Below are positions 11,525 through 23,045 of a DNA stretch of 64,000 nucleotides, one piece after another. Both the position numbers and the translations under genes were made by a program. The notes beneath the pieces were generated by a model. That model was not told where the DNA came from. It made no database searches and saw only the letters and a list, made by a program, of their open reading frames with translations. Source of the DNA: Hypericum androsaemum (taxonomy: Eukaryota; Streptophyta; Magnoliopsida; Malpighiales; Hypericaceae); the NCBI GenBank assembly GCA_963995505.1, contig OZ023194.1:9978428-10042427 (forward strand), read 5' to 3'. Position 1 is the first letter of the stretch. Every line of letters starts with the position of its first letter.

Positions 11525-11785
11525 AAAGAAAATTTGTCCACAGGTGGGGACTACATTTTAGACCGTCAGATTTCATTATCTTTAAATCTGATGGTCAATA
11601 ACCTATCAGATGATATTGGTTTGCATGTGAAGTGATATTGATTTGCATGTGAAGTGATATTGATTTGGAAGACACTGGTTTACTTATGAAGTGATATTGG
11701 TTTGCATGTGAAGTGATATTGGTTTGCATTAGTTTTCATGTTTGAGGACTATTCCAGTCCCCACCAAATCTGCCCCCGTCCACGA
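11525..11785. repeat. dispersed repeat with 22-bp internal units (copy 1)
   Basis: The stretch begins near GGGGACTACATTTTAG and ends near CAGTCCCCACCAAATC, suggesting weak inverted ends. It contains ATCTTTAAATCTGATGGTCA and then five to six 22-bp units of the type GAAGTGATATTGGTTTGCATGT. A second copy is at 56430-56635. The same 22-bp unit, inverted, forms the large array at 58650-59320. Confidence 0.7.
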
Positions 11786-12490
11786 GGTCCATTTATCATC
11801 CCAACTCCAAAGGTAGAAAGCCCAGAGTCTATAGCCTAATGGGCATATAATTAACTCTATGGTCCGACTCGCCAAAATACAAGATGTAGAAATTAACTTA
11901 CGAAATTTTAGAGTTCAAATCCTGACTAACATAATTTGGTGTAAAATATTTATTTCTAAAAAATTCTATGGTCCAGCTCCTAACCGGACGATGACCAAAA
12001 TAAATTTGACGTAGAAGATAGAAACGTACGCTCATCCATCTGCTTACTATTATTACGTTATATATGGTTATGTGAAAGAGTTACAGTAATTTTAAAAAAT
12101 ATTTATGAAAAGTGAGAATGTTCTTTTAGTTTTTCCAACGGACCGTAAAATAAATTTTTAATACTGATTTCAGGTTTTCATAAATTTTATGGAAATCCTT
12201 AAGTTTTTAATAACTTTGTTAATTGTTTTTGTAATTTCAAACATTTTTTTAAATTTCAAATATTTTAATAGCTTCCTTATTTTCCCATATTAGAACATAA
12301 TATGACGGAACTATAAAATTGACCTCATTATTTTCGTACATGCACACTAATAACCGATATATAATTTTTTTCTAATATATTTACGGGAACACTTCAATAT
12401 TTGATTATATATTTTTTATATCATACTAAGTCGACTAATCTAAATTTGAGTCGTATATAACTATTAAAAAGTGACAAAATTATCTCAGCA
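11786..12490. other. intergenic, AT-rich
   Basis: No gene is visible. The segment 11830-11960 (ending in TTTGGTGTAAAATATTTATTT) resembles the degraded tRNA-like SINE family seen better at 43232-43383. Confidence 0.4.
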
Positions 12491-12499
12491 AATATTTAA

Positions 12500-13986
12500 G
12501 GGCAAATTACCCTCACATCCCTGAGGTTTGGTCACCCTCTCCCTAGGGTCCCTGACTTTTGGAAAAAGATTGTCCTGTCCCTAAGTTTTGACGATAATAG
12601 ACTCTCGGGTCCCTGGCTGACGTCATCGGCTCTTTTTTCATTTTTTATCATGGAAATGACCAAAATACCCTTAAACAAAAAATAATTTTTTTTACCTTCT
12701 TCAACCTTTTACCTCCCCCTCCCCCCGCTCCCGCTCCCGCTCCCGCTCCCGCTCCTCCCCCTCTCCCCCTCCCGCTCCCTCCCGCTCCTGCTCTAGCTCC
12801 CGCTCCCCCCCGCTCCCGCTCCCGCTCCCGCTCCCGCTCCCCCCTCCTCCCCCTCTCCCCCTCCCGCTCCCTCCCTCTCCTCAATCATCACCGGAACAAA
12901 AAACAAGCTCAAAATCCGCTAATTTCAATAAATAAGAAACAGAACAACCACTGGAACAGATCCAAGCTCACAACGAGAAGAAGAAGACGAAGAGAAGGAA
13001 GTCCCTAGTTCAAAATCGTCGGCAGGAGATAAGCGGAGATCAAAGCTCGACGGCTACGGGGAATAGATCGAGGAAATTTAGCCTAAAATGAGACCGACGG
13101 AGAGTCCCCCTAGGCGAAGACCTTGAGGACGCCGGTGATGACAACAAAGAGGAAGAATAAGAGACCGACGGTGGAGATGATCTCTTCACAGGAGCCGCGA
13201 AGCTGATGTTGGTCGGAGGAAATCTGGCGTTGGAGAGCGGTTATGGCGCCATTCTGGAATTGGAGGGCTGGACCCACTTTGACCTACCCCGTTTCCGGCG
13301 CCAACTGCGGCTGAGGATGCGGGGTGGGACTTAGAGCAGTGGAGCTCGACGGCAAGGCGGGTGATGGGGCTTCGATCAATGGCTCAGTGCCGCGGCTGCC
13401 AGAGAGCGGAACAAGCTTTTCTTCGACGGCGGGGCGTACAGCTTCGACCTGGAGGACCTACTGCGGGCATCGGCGGAGGTGCTGGGGAAGGGCAGCGTTG
13501 GGACGTCGTACAAGGCGGGAGGGGAAGAGGGAGGGAGCGGGAGGGGGAGAGGGGGAGGAGGGGGGGAGCGGGAGCGGGAGCGGGAAGGGGAGGGGGGAGC
13601 GGGAGGGGGAGAGGGGGAGGAGGGGGGGGAGCGAGAGCGGGAGCGGGAGGGGGAGAGGGAGGGAGCGGGAGGGGGAGAGGGGGAGGAGGGGGGGGGAGCG
13701 GGAGCGGGAGCGAGAGGGGGAGAGGGAGGGAGCGGGAGGGGGAGAGGGGAAGGAGGGAGGGGGGAGGGGGAGGTAAAAGGTTGAAGAAGGTAAAAAAAAT
13801 TATTTTTTGTTTAAGGGTATTTTGGTCATTTCCATGATCAAAAATGAAAAAAAGAGCCGATGACGTCATCCAGGGACCCGAGAGTCTATTATCGTCAAAA
13901 CTTAGGGACGGGACAATCTTTTTCCAAAAGTCAGGGACCCTAGGGGGAGGGTGACCAAACCTCAGGGATGTGAGGGTAATTTGCCC
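12500..13986. mobile_element. Pack-MULE (GC-rich, gene-fragment carrying)
   Basis: Long terminal inverted repeats begin GGGCAAATTACCCTCACAT and end with the complement. They extend about 380 bp inward, including mirrored GCTCCC and GGGAGC microsatellites (about 12715-12885 and 13520-13765). The 9-bp TSD AATATTTAA is at 12491-12499 and 13987-13995. There is no transposase. The interior (about 12890-13520) is GC-rich and carries a receptor-kinase fragment, the hallmark of a Pack-MULE. Long Pro-, Gly- or Arg-rich open frames on both strands are products of the microsatellite. Confidence 0.85.
13410..13517 (+). pseudogene. captured LRR receptor-like kinase fragment
   Basis: The frame reads ERNKLFF, then [19 protein letters not shown] and SVGTSYKA. 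This matches the juxtamembrane segment and the glycine-rich ATP loop of plant LRR-III receptor-like kinases. It breaks off into the GGGAGC microsatellite right after the loop, so no kinase domain follows. It is a transduplicated exon piece inside the Pack-MULE. The source gene is not in this window. Confidence 0.75.
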
Positions 13987-13995
13987 AATATTTAA

Positions 13996-14690
13996 TGGTG
14001 CTTTTTCTTGCAAATGTAGATTATTTACATCAAGAATTACATGTTTGCTACGATTTGAACACTAAATTTCTGTCAAATCATACTACGTATAGACCAAATG
14101 CCCTATTTAAGAGTACTTTGTTCACAATAACTCGAGCTTGAGTATACTATAACAACTCAGTTACTGGATTCTACATGCGAACAGTAGCTATCGGCCTACA
14201 CACAAACCAAGTACAGCTAAGCTGGTTTCTGGCCGGCGGTCCTATTTTATGAAGGCTTGCCAGTTTCCAAAATTATGAGCAGAAACGTCGTTTTTAAGAA
14301 ATTAAAGAAAAGGGCGAAGTCTATACAAATGGAACTACGTTTTGTCAGTCGGGCTCATGATCAGTACACTGCATTATTTACGAGTATATGCTGTCTCCAT
14401 GTTACAACTTAGAATGAGCACACCATTTCCTTTTGTTTTTTGCCAAGTACAAACTTCCCGACTCTAGAATCTAGTATAACCTGCTAAACAAAAATTCCCA
14501 TAAAAATTCATCAATCTATTAAAATGTTAGTTATGAAGATTTTTTGATAAATAGATTTTTTGTACTTGACCAGGATTTGTACCTGGTCATTTTCCACCCT
14601 AATTTTTTTTATATCATTAAAGTAAGTGTTTTTTTGATAGATATAGAAACTTTAACATCATTTAAAATGGTTTAATCACATAATCTATTA
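13996..14690. other. intergenic, AT-rich
   Basis: I see no gene or clear element in this stretch. Confidence 0.4.
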
Positions 14691-14699
14691 TTGCTCACA

Positions 14700-14890
14700 T
14701 AAAATCAAAATGCTTATTTATGAGCGGGTTAACTTTTTCCCGTATCAAAATTGAACTTTGAGATTGACTATCAAAATTCAACCTTAAGATTAACTTTACA
14801 GCTGCCTATCTCATTTAATTGGTGCATTTCAATTTTGACATCATTCTGGTGGCTTCAGGCTCTCATCCCGTCATATACGACTTAAGTTTA
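14700..14890 (+). repeat. dispersed repeat, copy left of the nested cluster
   Basis: The block includes AAATCAAAATGCTTATTTAT, TCTCATTTAATTGGTGCAT and CATTCTGGTGG. It has a diverged copy in the same orientation at 41975-42145, on the other side of the nested retrotransposon cluster. Function unknown. Confidence 0.6.
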
Positions 14891-14931
14891 TGCTACGTCC
14901 CTACTTGCAATTGCAGTAATTGTTTTATAAC

Positions 14932-16987
14932 TGTTGCGGAGAAAGTGGGTACAAGAACGTCAAGACTACCCGAGACGGATCCGGAGTGGTCGTCCCAAGG
15001 TCGGCCTAACGGAAAGGGTGAAAAAAGAGCTAGACTACGAGCTACGAGCTAAGGAAATGATAAAGAGTAAATAGGCTTGTTTGTTGTGTTGGTGATGTCC
15101 GTTCTCTCACCCGAGCCCTCCTTATATAGAGTGCCTTGACCTAACCTCCGCGCCTTCACAATAGGAAATCCTAAACCGCCTCCAAGACCTTCGGCTCCAA
15201 GTCTCAATCCCGAGAAATCCGCTTCAAATTATTTGTTCCTAACATGACGGGATCCTCTCGGCTCAATACAAGCCATCTTCCTTAAATGAGCAAATCCCAT
15301 CCTCGGATAGGAAGCTTTCAAAATGTGACGACCAAGCGATCGCGGCCTAAAGAGGAACTTACCAAGTCTTGCCAAATATTGAGAATCTTGGCTCAAGTTA
15401 GGAAACTATAGACCATTTTGACCTTCTCGAATCTCCCACGCAAAATCTTGACACAAGTCCGTCATCGCCCAAGACGGACATCTCGTCAGGCCCAAAGTGA
15501 ATCTCAAAATGGGCTCAAGCTAACGGCCTCCTCAACCAAAGTGGACCTATTCCCGGAATTACCTTCCTGCTAGTGAAGGTCAAATGAGCTTCCCGCTCGG
15601 GTCCAAGTTGGCTTCTCACCTTCGGCTTCTCGCCTTAGGCTCCTCGCTAGTCTTCTCGCCTTAGGCTTCCGGCCTTAAGTTTCTCGCCCGACTTCCTGCT
15701 TTAGGCTTCTCGCTTGGCCTCTCGCCGTAGGCCTCTCACTCGGCCTCTCGCTCGGCCCTTTGCCACTCGGCCTCTCGCTCGGCCTCACGTCGTAGGCCTC
15801 TCACTCGGCCTCTCGCTCGTGCCACCTACCGGCCTCTCGCCTATTTGAGTCAGACGAGTTTCTCGATAGGACTCGGCCATGTGGGCGAGAAGAGCCCTCG
15901 CTCGGTCTCGCCTTCGTGGGCAAGAGGAGCCTCTCGCCAGGATCGCCAACGTGAGCAAGAAGAGCCCTCGCTCGGTCTCGCCTATGCGGGCGAGAGGGGC
16001 CTCTCGCCCGGGCTCCTCGTAAGCGAGAAGAGCCCTCGCTCAGTCTCACCTTCGTGGGCGAGTGAAGCCTCTCGCCTGGATTACCAACGTGAGCGAGAAG
16101 AGCCCTCGCTCGGTCTCGCCTATGTGGGCGAGAGGGACCTCTCGCCCGGGCTCCTCATTCCGACGAGCCCGAGCTGATTCCCGCACATCCAGAGATATAT
16201 CGACTTCACGTACCGAAGTGCCCAACCCGGACATATCGACTTCATGTACCGAAGTGTCTAACCCGAACATATCGACTTCTAAAACTGAAGTGTCTAACCC
16301 GGACGTATCGACTTCACGGACTGAAGTGTCCAACCCGGACATATCGACTTCACGGACTGAAGTGTCCAACCCAGACATATCGACCTCACGAGCCGAAGAG
16401 CTCGGCGTTCACTCGGACATCCAACTTCGAGGGCACAACCTGGACATCCCAGATGACTTCGGAGATAGGACATCCACTCGGACTTCAAGGATGGGACGCC
16501 CACTCGGACTTCACGGATGGGGCGTCCACCTTCGAACTCAGAGCAAATATCCCCGTTAAACTATATTTTTGGCTTCCTTCTGCTCTGAATCAGAAAATGT
16601 TGTAAACTAAAGACTTCCACGTCTTAGCTTTCCATAGAAACTTGAATCATCTCATTTTGATCTACAGACAGAAAGTTATGAGCATTTTACTGAGGAGCGT
16701 TACCCAGGCAGGCAAGAAGCTGACCAAACCGGGAGCTTTGGTCTTGGAAGTCGTCTATCATCATCGGTTTTGACCAAGTAAGACCATCTTCGGACTCGAT
16801 GGAGGGAAGACCATCGACAACCTCTTTCCAACTCAAAATCGGAAGTGATTACTTTGAGACAACACCACCCACTGATCACTCTCAGACCACATCGGTCACC
16901 GGTCAACCGGTCACCCGATCACCTTGCGACCACACCGGGTACCTCAAAATATATTGACAATGTTGAGATTATTTTTATATCTCAACA
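14932..16987 (-). repeat. 3' LTR of host gypsy element (2,056 bp)
   Basis: It contains two internal tandem arrays. One, at about 15860-16150, has units containing CGAGAAGAGCCCTCGCTCGG. The other, at 16190-16400, has 36-bp units such as ACATATCGACTTCACGGAC. CTCGCTCGGCCTCTCGCC-type repeats lie before them. The open frames here with 12-residue repeats (MSGLDTSVREVD) come from the 36-bp units and are not genes. Confidence 0.9.
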
Positions 16988-17000
16988 ATGCCCCCTGCAC
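16988..17000 (-). other. polypurine tract of host gypsy element
   Basis: The minus strand reads GTGCAGGGGGCAT, directly beside the 3' LTR. Confidence 0.75.
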
Positions 17001-17198
17001 GTTAACACTTTGGTACGGTCAGGCGAGAAGTGTTGACGTGGTCCTTCATCTCCGACTTGGCACCCGCCAGCTAACTTGAAACGGAATGAAGATGAGCAGC
17101 TCAAAGAGGTCTAGGCCGCTGTCCTGATGACATACCCGGCCGAGTTGTAAGGTGATAAGGTGAAAACCTCTAATCACCTTGTCACCTCGCCTATTGCT

Positions 17199-17873
17199 TT
17201 ATTCTCCAAAAGTAATGGGGAGTACTTGCCCCCCGGATGTGGCACTAATCGGTCGTTGGGTTGAAAGGACATTCTGCCTGATCGAACTAGCACACCAGGC
17301 AAACCAGCCATCTACGTAACTATAGACCACCCTTATTGGTATTCTGGTTCCGTCGTTGAAGGCCGCCTCTATGTAGCATATGGCCGGGATGAATGGACAT
17401 GCATCGGCCATCATAATCTCCACCTTTCCATCTGACTTCCACCGGATTGAACATTGGTGGATGGAAGATGGGATTACCGAACCGGAGCAGATCAAGTATC
17501 GCCCTTTCCCGTTAAGGTTGGTCATGACCATGCCAGTCGGGCTGACATCCTCTTTTTTCTCATTGCGATCCCTGAGGAGCAACTGAAGAAAGGTGTTCGC
17601 CACACCCATACCATCCATGGGTACTCTCTTGATCGGCTCCCCAAGCATGTGAACCGTGATGCAAAGAGATTTTTTATGCCCGCCTATTCTTTGGGTTGGC
17701 CTCACAATGGTGACGTTGCCATTGAAGGCTTCCACAATGGGAACGATATATGACATCTCTCCTATCTGTGGCTCAGGTATATCTTCCTCACTCATGTCCC
17801 CCTTCAGAAGACTAGGTTGGTTGAGTTTCGGCCTAAAGATGGCTGGGAGGGTGAACAACTTGCGGATCGACAC
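17199..17873 (-). pseudogene. degraded gypsy retropepsin
   Basis: This 224-residue minus-strand frame shows a retropepsin pattern. KSLCITVHMLGEPIKRVPMD is followed by GMG at the active-site position where D-G/S-G is expected. A GRYLI...IPSSIHQCSIRWK segment follows, resembling the GRYNxLLGRDWIH...STLHQ region of Tat/Ogre-like gypsy proteases. The stretch between them is shorter than usual. The catalytic motif appears damaged. No RT follows towards the PPT. The family assignment is from memory of motif patterns. Confidence 0.6.
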
Positions 17874-18062
17874 CTTGTCTGGGAATTCTCCAAACTTAAC
17901 ATAACCAATGTCAAAACCGATCGAGACATCTTTTTCCTACCAATCGTCCTTGCCTTTACGAAGTTACCTTCCCTGGAATGGATCTTGCTTCTCGCTTTAG
18001 GTACCCACTCCCGGATCAACTTCTTGTGTCGATTTTTGGGTGCCTTTGGCCGAACCTCCTTG
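17874..18062 (-). pseudogene. host gypsy gag/pol linker, left of Athila insertion
   Basis: The minus-strand frame reads IKEVRPKAPKNRHKKLIREW and a basic tail. It joins the frame right of the insertion (ending KGKDLKH at about 25537) if the Athila-like element and one copy of ATGTG are ignored. The segment is Lys/Arg-rich with no known domain. Confidence 0.5.
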
Positions 18063-18067
18063 ATGTG

Positions 18068-19629
18068 TGATGAGTGTGGAAACACTCTATCATTTGTGTA
18101 TGTTTTTGTATTGATTTTCTATTGTTTCTAGTATGTTTGTTCGTTATTTGACATCATTGTCTCGTATTATGTGTTATGTTCGTTTTAGTATAGTCTTGTG
18201 ATTTTTATTGTGATTCTTTCTTGATAGGAGTCTTGGTACGGTCATGGTGGACGTTTGTGTGTCGAGGGACGCGTCATAGGCGATCGGATCAGCCGGGACG
18301 ATTGGCGTGTTGCGAGACCCAAGAGAGAGTGGAGCAAAACTAACCCCTTGCAACTCAAATGCCAATAACTTTCTCATCCAAAGTCCAATGGAGGAAAGTA
18401 AGGTGGCGTTGGAAAGAAGACATCCGGAGCTGAAACTTTGTCTTCATGGGCGTCTTCAAATTCGGAGTCCAAGTGGGAGAAAAATTACGTCCAAAGTTTA
18501 CCTTCGAATCTGCTAACAAATCTGACGAGTGGGCCAAATCTTAGGATTTGTTTTGGGCCCATTTTTGGGCATGAATAGTGAATTTCGTGGCTGGCACTTC
18601 CTAGCCAAAAACTTGTATAAATACCTTCCTTTGATTCCCTTAGGAGACAACTTTAGACATTAGTGCTCCACTTTCATGTATTGAATCAATTGTCTTCCAC
18701 TACTTCCATCTTCCAACACACTTCTCCACTAAGCTCTTTCTCTCCCTCTTGGACCAAGATCTGTGGCTGCCAATACAAGAGAGGAGAAGAGGAAAAACGT
18801 GGCCAATCTAGAGAAGAAGGAGAGGAAGCCATTGTTGAAGCTTGTGTAGGGAACTTGAAGGAAGAATATTTGATGCTTGAAGACCATATTGAGCTTTCCC
18901 TTACTCTCTCTTTTAATGTTCTTGCTTTGCTTGCTTGGTTCAATGGATGTGTTGAGTTGTAAGATGAACATGTGTGAGTAGTTAATTAGTGAGTTTGGTG
19001 CCTTGATGGCACCTACTTAGCCTATGGTTTTGTGGGGTTAATATGATAAGGTTTATGTACTAGTTAATGTGTTTAATGCCTAATCTAGATTGATCACCTT
19101 GATTATGAACAAAGTTAATATTAATCGCCGAGAGGGGTTAGGATTGACAGACCATTTAACTAGTTGAGTAGGAACCTATTGTTGAGAGATTACCTTAGGT
19201 GACTAGTTGTCTAAAGGATGGAGATTATAGTTGGTGATTAGTTAGATTAGATGGCTAATTTGTCGCGAGAGCGTGGTTAGTTCATCTAAGTCTAGTTAAG
19301 TATCAATTTAGACTAATTTGTTGCGAGAGCGTTGATTAGTTGCCTTCGAAACATCCGGACCATAACACGAACTCAATAAACCCCATATGCCATTTGGTTA
19401 TTTAGGTTGTCATTGGTACCAAGCTCACTCTTGTTTTAATTGTTTAAACCATCATCTTGTTTAGTTGCAATTTCATTTTAAGTAGCATATTGTGTTTGAA
19501 ATTGACACCTCCATTTCTTATTGTCCCAAACTAGCGGTAAAGTCGAATTTGCGGACTAGCTTAGTCCTTGTGGGACGACAATCCCGTACTTACTCATTAT
19601 TGCAAGAGGGGTGAAAATCCTTCCTTTCA
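18068..19629 (+). repeat. Athila-like LTR, full length, plus orientation
   Basis: It starts TGATGAGTGTGGAAACACTC and ends TCCTTTCA, followed after two bases by the PBS. Its last 670 bp (from TGTAAGATGAAC at 18960) match the inverted copy at 24861-25532 closely; I see only scattered differences. Confidence 0.85.
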
Positions 19630-19631
19630 AT

Positions 19632-19649
19632 TGGCGCCGTTGCCGGGGA
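19632..19649 (+). other. tRNA-Asp-type PBS, plus orientation
   Basis: TGGCGCCGTTGCCGGGGA, the standard Athila-type PBS. Similarity to the other LTR-PBS junction stops exactly at its 18th base. Confidence 0.9.
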
Positions 19650-20839
19650 AAACACGGCTTCTTTGTATGGCCTCTCGATTACCCAAATTCCCAATAAAGT
19701 AACCCATAAAGCTACCAACAAAGCCCAATACATATCATATCCCCCAAAAAATATAAACTTATGTGTCCTCGGATCGGATGACCAAAGGTCGGGAAGATGG
19801 TGGATATAAGGCTTAGAGTTGGTAGACATATAATATGATCAAAGAATGGCTAGGCTCAATGGGTTAAAATAATGGATATAAAAGTTCTTGGCTCTAAAGC
19901 TCTAGGCTCAATTTCAAAGGATTAGCTCCCATCATTCACTAACGCCACACAACCAAGACCATGTCAAGTACTAGTAGGATACCTCGATCAACCGAACTCA
20001 TGTAGGCACCTCATGAATAAATGAAGACGGTTGTCTCCTCCTTCGGCTCAAAGTTCCTCACAAGGTCACTCATCAACCCTCTAGTCTAATCTACATAATG
20101 AGACCACTAGTCTAAACAACCGAGGGTGAGGTTTCTACAAGTTCTTAGGCCTTGTGCTCGAGTTCATTTCCTAACTAGGTGTGTGGTATGCTTCTAACAC
20201 AAGTTAGAAGAATTTTGAAGGGGGTCAAATTTTGAAAAAATCATGCAAAATTATTGCCTAATCAAAACAAACTAGAGCTAAACACATAAAGGATTCCTAA
20301 GTGGAACCACACCCCCACACTTGAAGAACACCTTGTCCTCAAGGTGTAGGAAGCACATATACAGCTAAACAATTGAACTATACTAACAATTGCAATACGA
20401 ACTAAGCAAGAACATCAAACAAACAAGAAGACAAGAAAATAACTAAGGAAAAATAAGGTGCTAGGAAACTCCCCTTAGTCTTGAGGTGGAGAAGGTTGAT
20501 ATGGTTCTGAATGCCAAAGCTTCCTATTGAGTCTGATGGGGGCATGTCTAAAAGCTTTACGACACCACCACCGGGGTTATGATCACCATCCTTTTGCAGT
20601 CTACTCCAGGAGAGGCGGTATTTCCATCATCGGATAGATCTGATCCAGTTCCAGTCATCTGAATACCTTCGATCCCATCAATATATTCAGCATCTCATAC
20701 CTCATGTATCCTCTTTCTCAATACTTTCTGCCAAATATTCTTGAGTTCTTTCATGCGTATAGGTTTAAGGAGATAATCCCATGCTGAACACCTTTCATGA
20801 CCCTGCTAGTTTCTCCATCAACTGACATCAAGAGAGTTG

Positions 20840-20975
20840 GCCACGACCGTGGCATGTTTTGGCTTGGCTGAGCCACGACCGTGGCTTCTGCGTTTTTCCT
20901 CTATGCTGACTTACAGAGAGTTTGCCACAACCGTGGCCTTGATGTGACTTTGATGGCCACGACCGTGGCCTGCAG
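20840..20975. repeat. GCCACGACCGTGGC palindrome cluster
   Basis: Four near-copies of the palindrome GCCACGACCGTGGC lie within 135 bp, at about 20840, 20871, 20923 and 20957, in the non-coding part of the Athila-like element. Confidence 0.7.
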
Positions 20976-21204
20976 ATTTTTTCAAGTAGTGGACTTACAG
21001 AGATTTTTCAAGACAGTGGCCTTTATATTCCTTCGATTTGAGACTCCTTCCACCCCAAACTAGAAGAAATCATTAACTACAAAGTTTTAGGCCTATCTCT
21101 TAGCTTTCCATAGCAACAAGAATCCGTGCCAGCGGATGATCGAGCTCCAAGATATGCCCTTTTTACGGAAGGACGCCAACTCCTGAATGCTCGAACCTTC
21201 TGTA

Positions 21205-21375
21205 ACTTGGTTGGCGTACGCCAGGAAGATGGCGTCCGCCAATCCCAAAATTCTCAGCCCCTCTATAAGTCACCTGGCGTATGCCAAGGACATGGCGTCC
21301 GCCATGTTTCCAACGTTAAAAATCCCTGTAACGTTCCTGGCGTACGCCAGGAAGATGGCATCCGCCAAGCCAGAA
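21205..21375. repeat. GGCGTACGCC repeat cluster
   Basis: Three units of about 70 bp contain TGGCGTACGCCAGGAAGATG and then GCGTCCGCCA, each with a short palindrome. The plus-strand open frame over it (21126-21398) follows the repeats and is probably not a gene. Confidence 0.7.
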
Positions 21376-21605
21376 ATTTCCTCCTTGTTGAGCCATAGGT
21401 CGATCCCAGTTTCGGACGGCGGGGGCTATGCCCCCAAGTGTCACGTCGATCATCCAACCATCCAAATCACCTTCAAAAATGCGGGAGATCCCATAAGCAT
21501 GAAACTAACACTATAAAAAGAAAACACACAAAAAACTATGACAATATAAAGACAATACAAAAACATGCTAAGTTATAGTCGTTAGCTTGACTTTACTCCC
21601 CTTGT

Positions 21606-21925
21606 TCATGCATTGGAGGGTGAGGTGACGGAGTGCACTTCCGCTTGTCGTTCCATATTACCACCAAGGCAAATCTTGCACCTTTGGCCATTCACCTTGA
21701 ACACTCCTCCATTGCTTCTTTCCAATTTGAGGGTTCCAAATGGAAAAATCTTCACCACCTTGTAAGGTCCACTCCACTTGAACTTGTGTTTTCCCAGAAA
21801 AAGCTTCAAACGGGAGTTGTAGAGTAGCACTTGATCACCTTCCTTGAACTCCTTCTTCCCGATGTGGGCGTCATGTGATCTTTTCGTCTTCTCCTTATGA
21901 AGCATGTCCAACCTTGGCTTGGCTT
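21606..21925 (-). pseudogene. Athila-like integrase C-terminus
   Basis: The motifs HDAHIGKKEFKEGDQVLLYN and WSGPYKVVKIFPFGTLKLE are the conserved C-terminal part of Athila-type integrases. It is joined directly to the N-terminal edge of RT (EEEAKPR) after a stop at 21933. RT, RNase H and the integrase catalytic core have been lost by one internal deletion, inferred to be several kb. Confidence 0.85.
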
Positions 21926-21932
21926 CCTCCTC

Positions 21933-23045
21933 CTAGTGGATGTAATGCATAATCATGTTGGAATTTGTCCCCTTGATATCAGATTGTTGGCACGCCATGC
22001 CCTTAATCTGTTTGTTAATGACTTCAAGCACCTTCTCCTCTTGCTCCTTAGAGAGCTTGTTGGAGATGATAATTGGGAGTCTTCCTTCATCCTTTAAGAA
22101 TGCATACCGTACATGAGAGGGTAGCTCTTTCAACTCCAAGCTTGGAGCCTTAATGATGGAAGGTGGAGTAGGATACTTCAAATGAAGCTCTAAATCCTCA
22201 TGGAGACCTTTTTTATCTGCTTCTCCCATGAACTCTTCCAAGTCATCCTCTTCTTGTTCTCCATGAATCTCTTCCTCCATTCCATCTTCAATCTTCAATG
22301 AGCTCTCCTTGCCCAACTTGAGGACACCATCATCAATCAAATCAATCTTCATGCACAAGCCTTCATCAAGAGGGTGGTGCATTGTATTGGACATCTTGAA
22401 CTCAACTTTCTCCTCCCCTATTCGGAGGATCAATCTTCCTTCATGTACATCCACCAAGGCACGTGCCGTGTTGAGAAATGGCCGGCCAAGAATTAATGGA
22501 CATCTCTTGTCCTCTTCGAAGTCCAACACCACAAAGTCCACGGGGAAGATAAACTTATCAATCTTCAACAAGACATCCTCCACAACCCCGAATGGCTTCT
22601 TCATGGTTTGGTCTGCCAATTGGAGATGCATAGAAGTTGGTTTCACCTCACACAAGCCAAGTCTCCTCATAGTAGACAAAGACATCAAGTTAATGCTAGT
22701 GCCTAAATCACATAAGCACTTGGGAAACTCAACATCACCAACTCTACCAGGAATAGTGAAACTCCCCGGGTCCTTTAGCTTTGTTGGGAGCTCCTTAGAG
22801 ATGAGAGAGCTACACTTCTCCGTGAGGGCTACCGTCTCTCCATCTTTCCACTTCCTCTTCTTCGTGATGAGTTCCTTGAGAAACTTCGAGTATTGCGGTA
22901 ATTGATCCAACATCTCAAGAAAAGAAACACTGATCTGGATGTTCTTCATCTTTTCCATGAAGCCAATAAACTTGTCATCCATCACATTCTTCTTTTTCAC
23001 TCTTTGAGGGAATGGTAGTCGAGGAGCTTTAGGTGGTGGTGGCAC
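21933..23045 (-). pseudogene. Athila-like protease and RT edge
   Basis: The frame includes PKCLCDLGTSINLMSLSTMR (active-site DLGTS, usual for Athila proteases) and CPLILGRPFLNTARALVDV (flap/ILGRPFL). The frame ends in the linker leading into RT, where the deletion begins. Confidence 0.85.

Larger units (their letters stand above)
19650..21600 (-). other. Athila-like 3' region, non-coding
   Basis: Read on the minus strand, this follows the integrase C-terminus. It contains GGACAAGGTGTTCTTCAAGT then GTGGGGGTGTGG (around 20310-20345), the kind of sequence that follows pol in Athila elements. It also holds two sets of palindromic repeats. No open frame of note. Confidence 0.6.

Noticed and set aside
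11340..11561. Small 73-residue protein gene
   Set aside because: No motif, no neighbouring exon, and it runs into a dispersed repeat.
13384..14013. 209-residue minus-strand Pro-rich open frame and Gly/Arg-rich plus-strand frames
   Set aside because: They follow the GGGAGC microsatellite, exist in all frames, and cross the transposon end.
16046..16559. Long open frames on both strands with 12-residue repeats
   Set aside because: They are produced by 36-bp LTR repeats; the same appears in the other LTR at 40690-41341.
22309..22905. 198-residue plus-strand open frame
   Set aside because: It lies antisense to the Athila-like protease and has no motif of its own.
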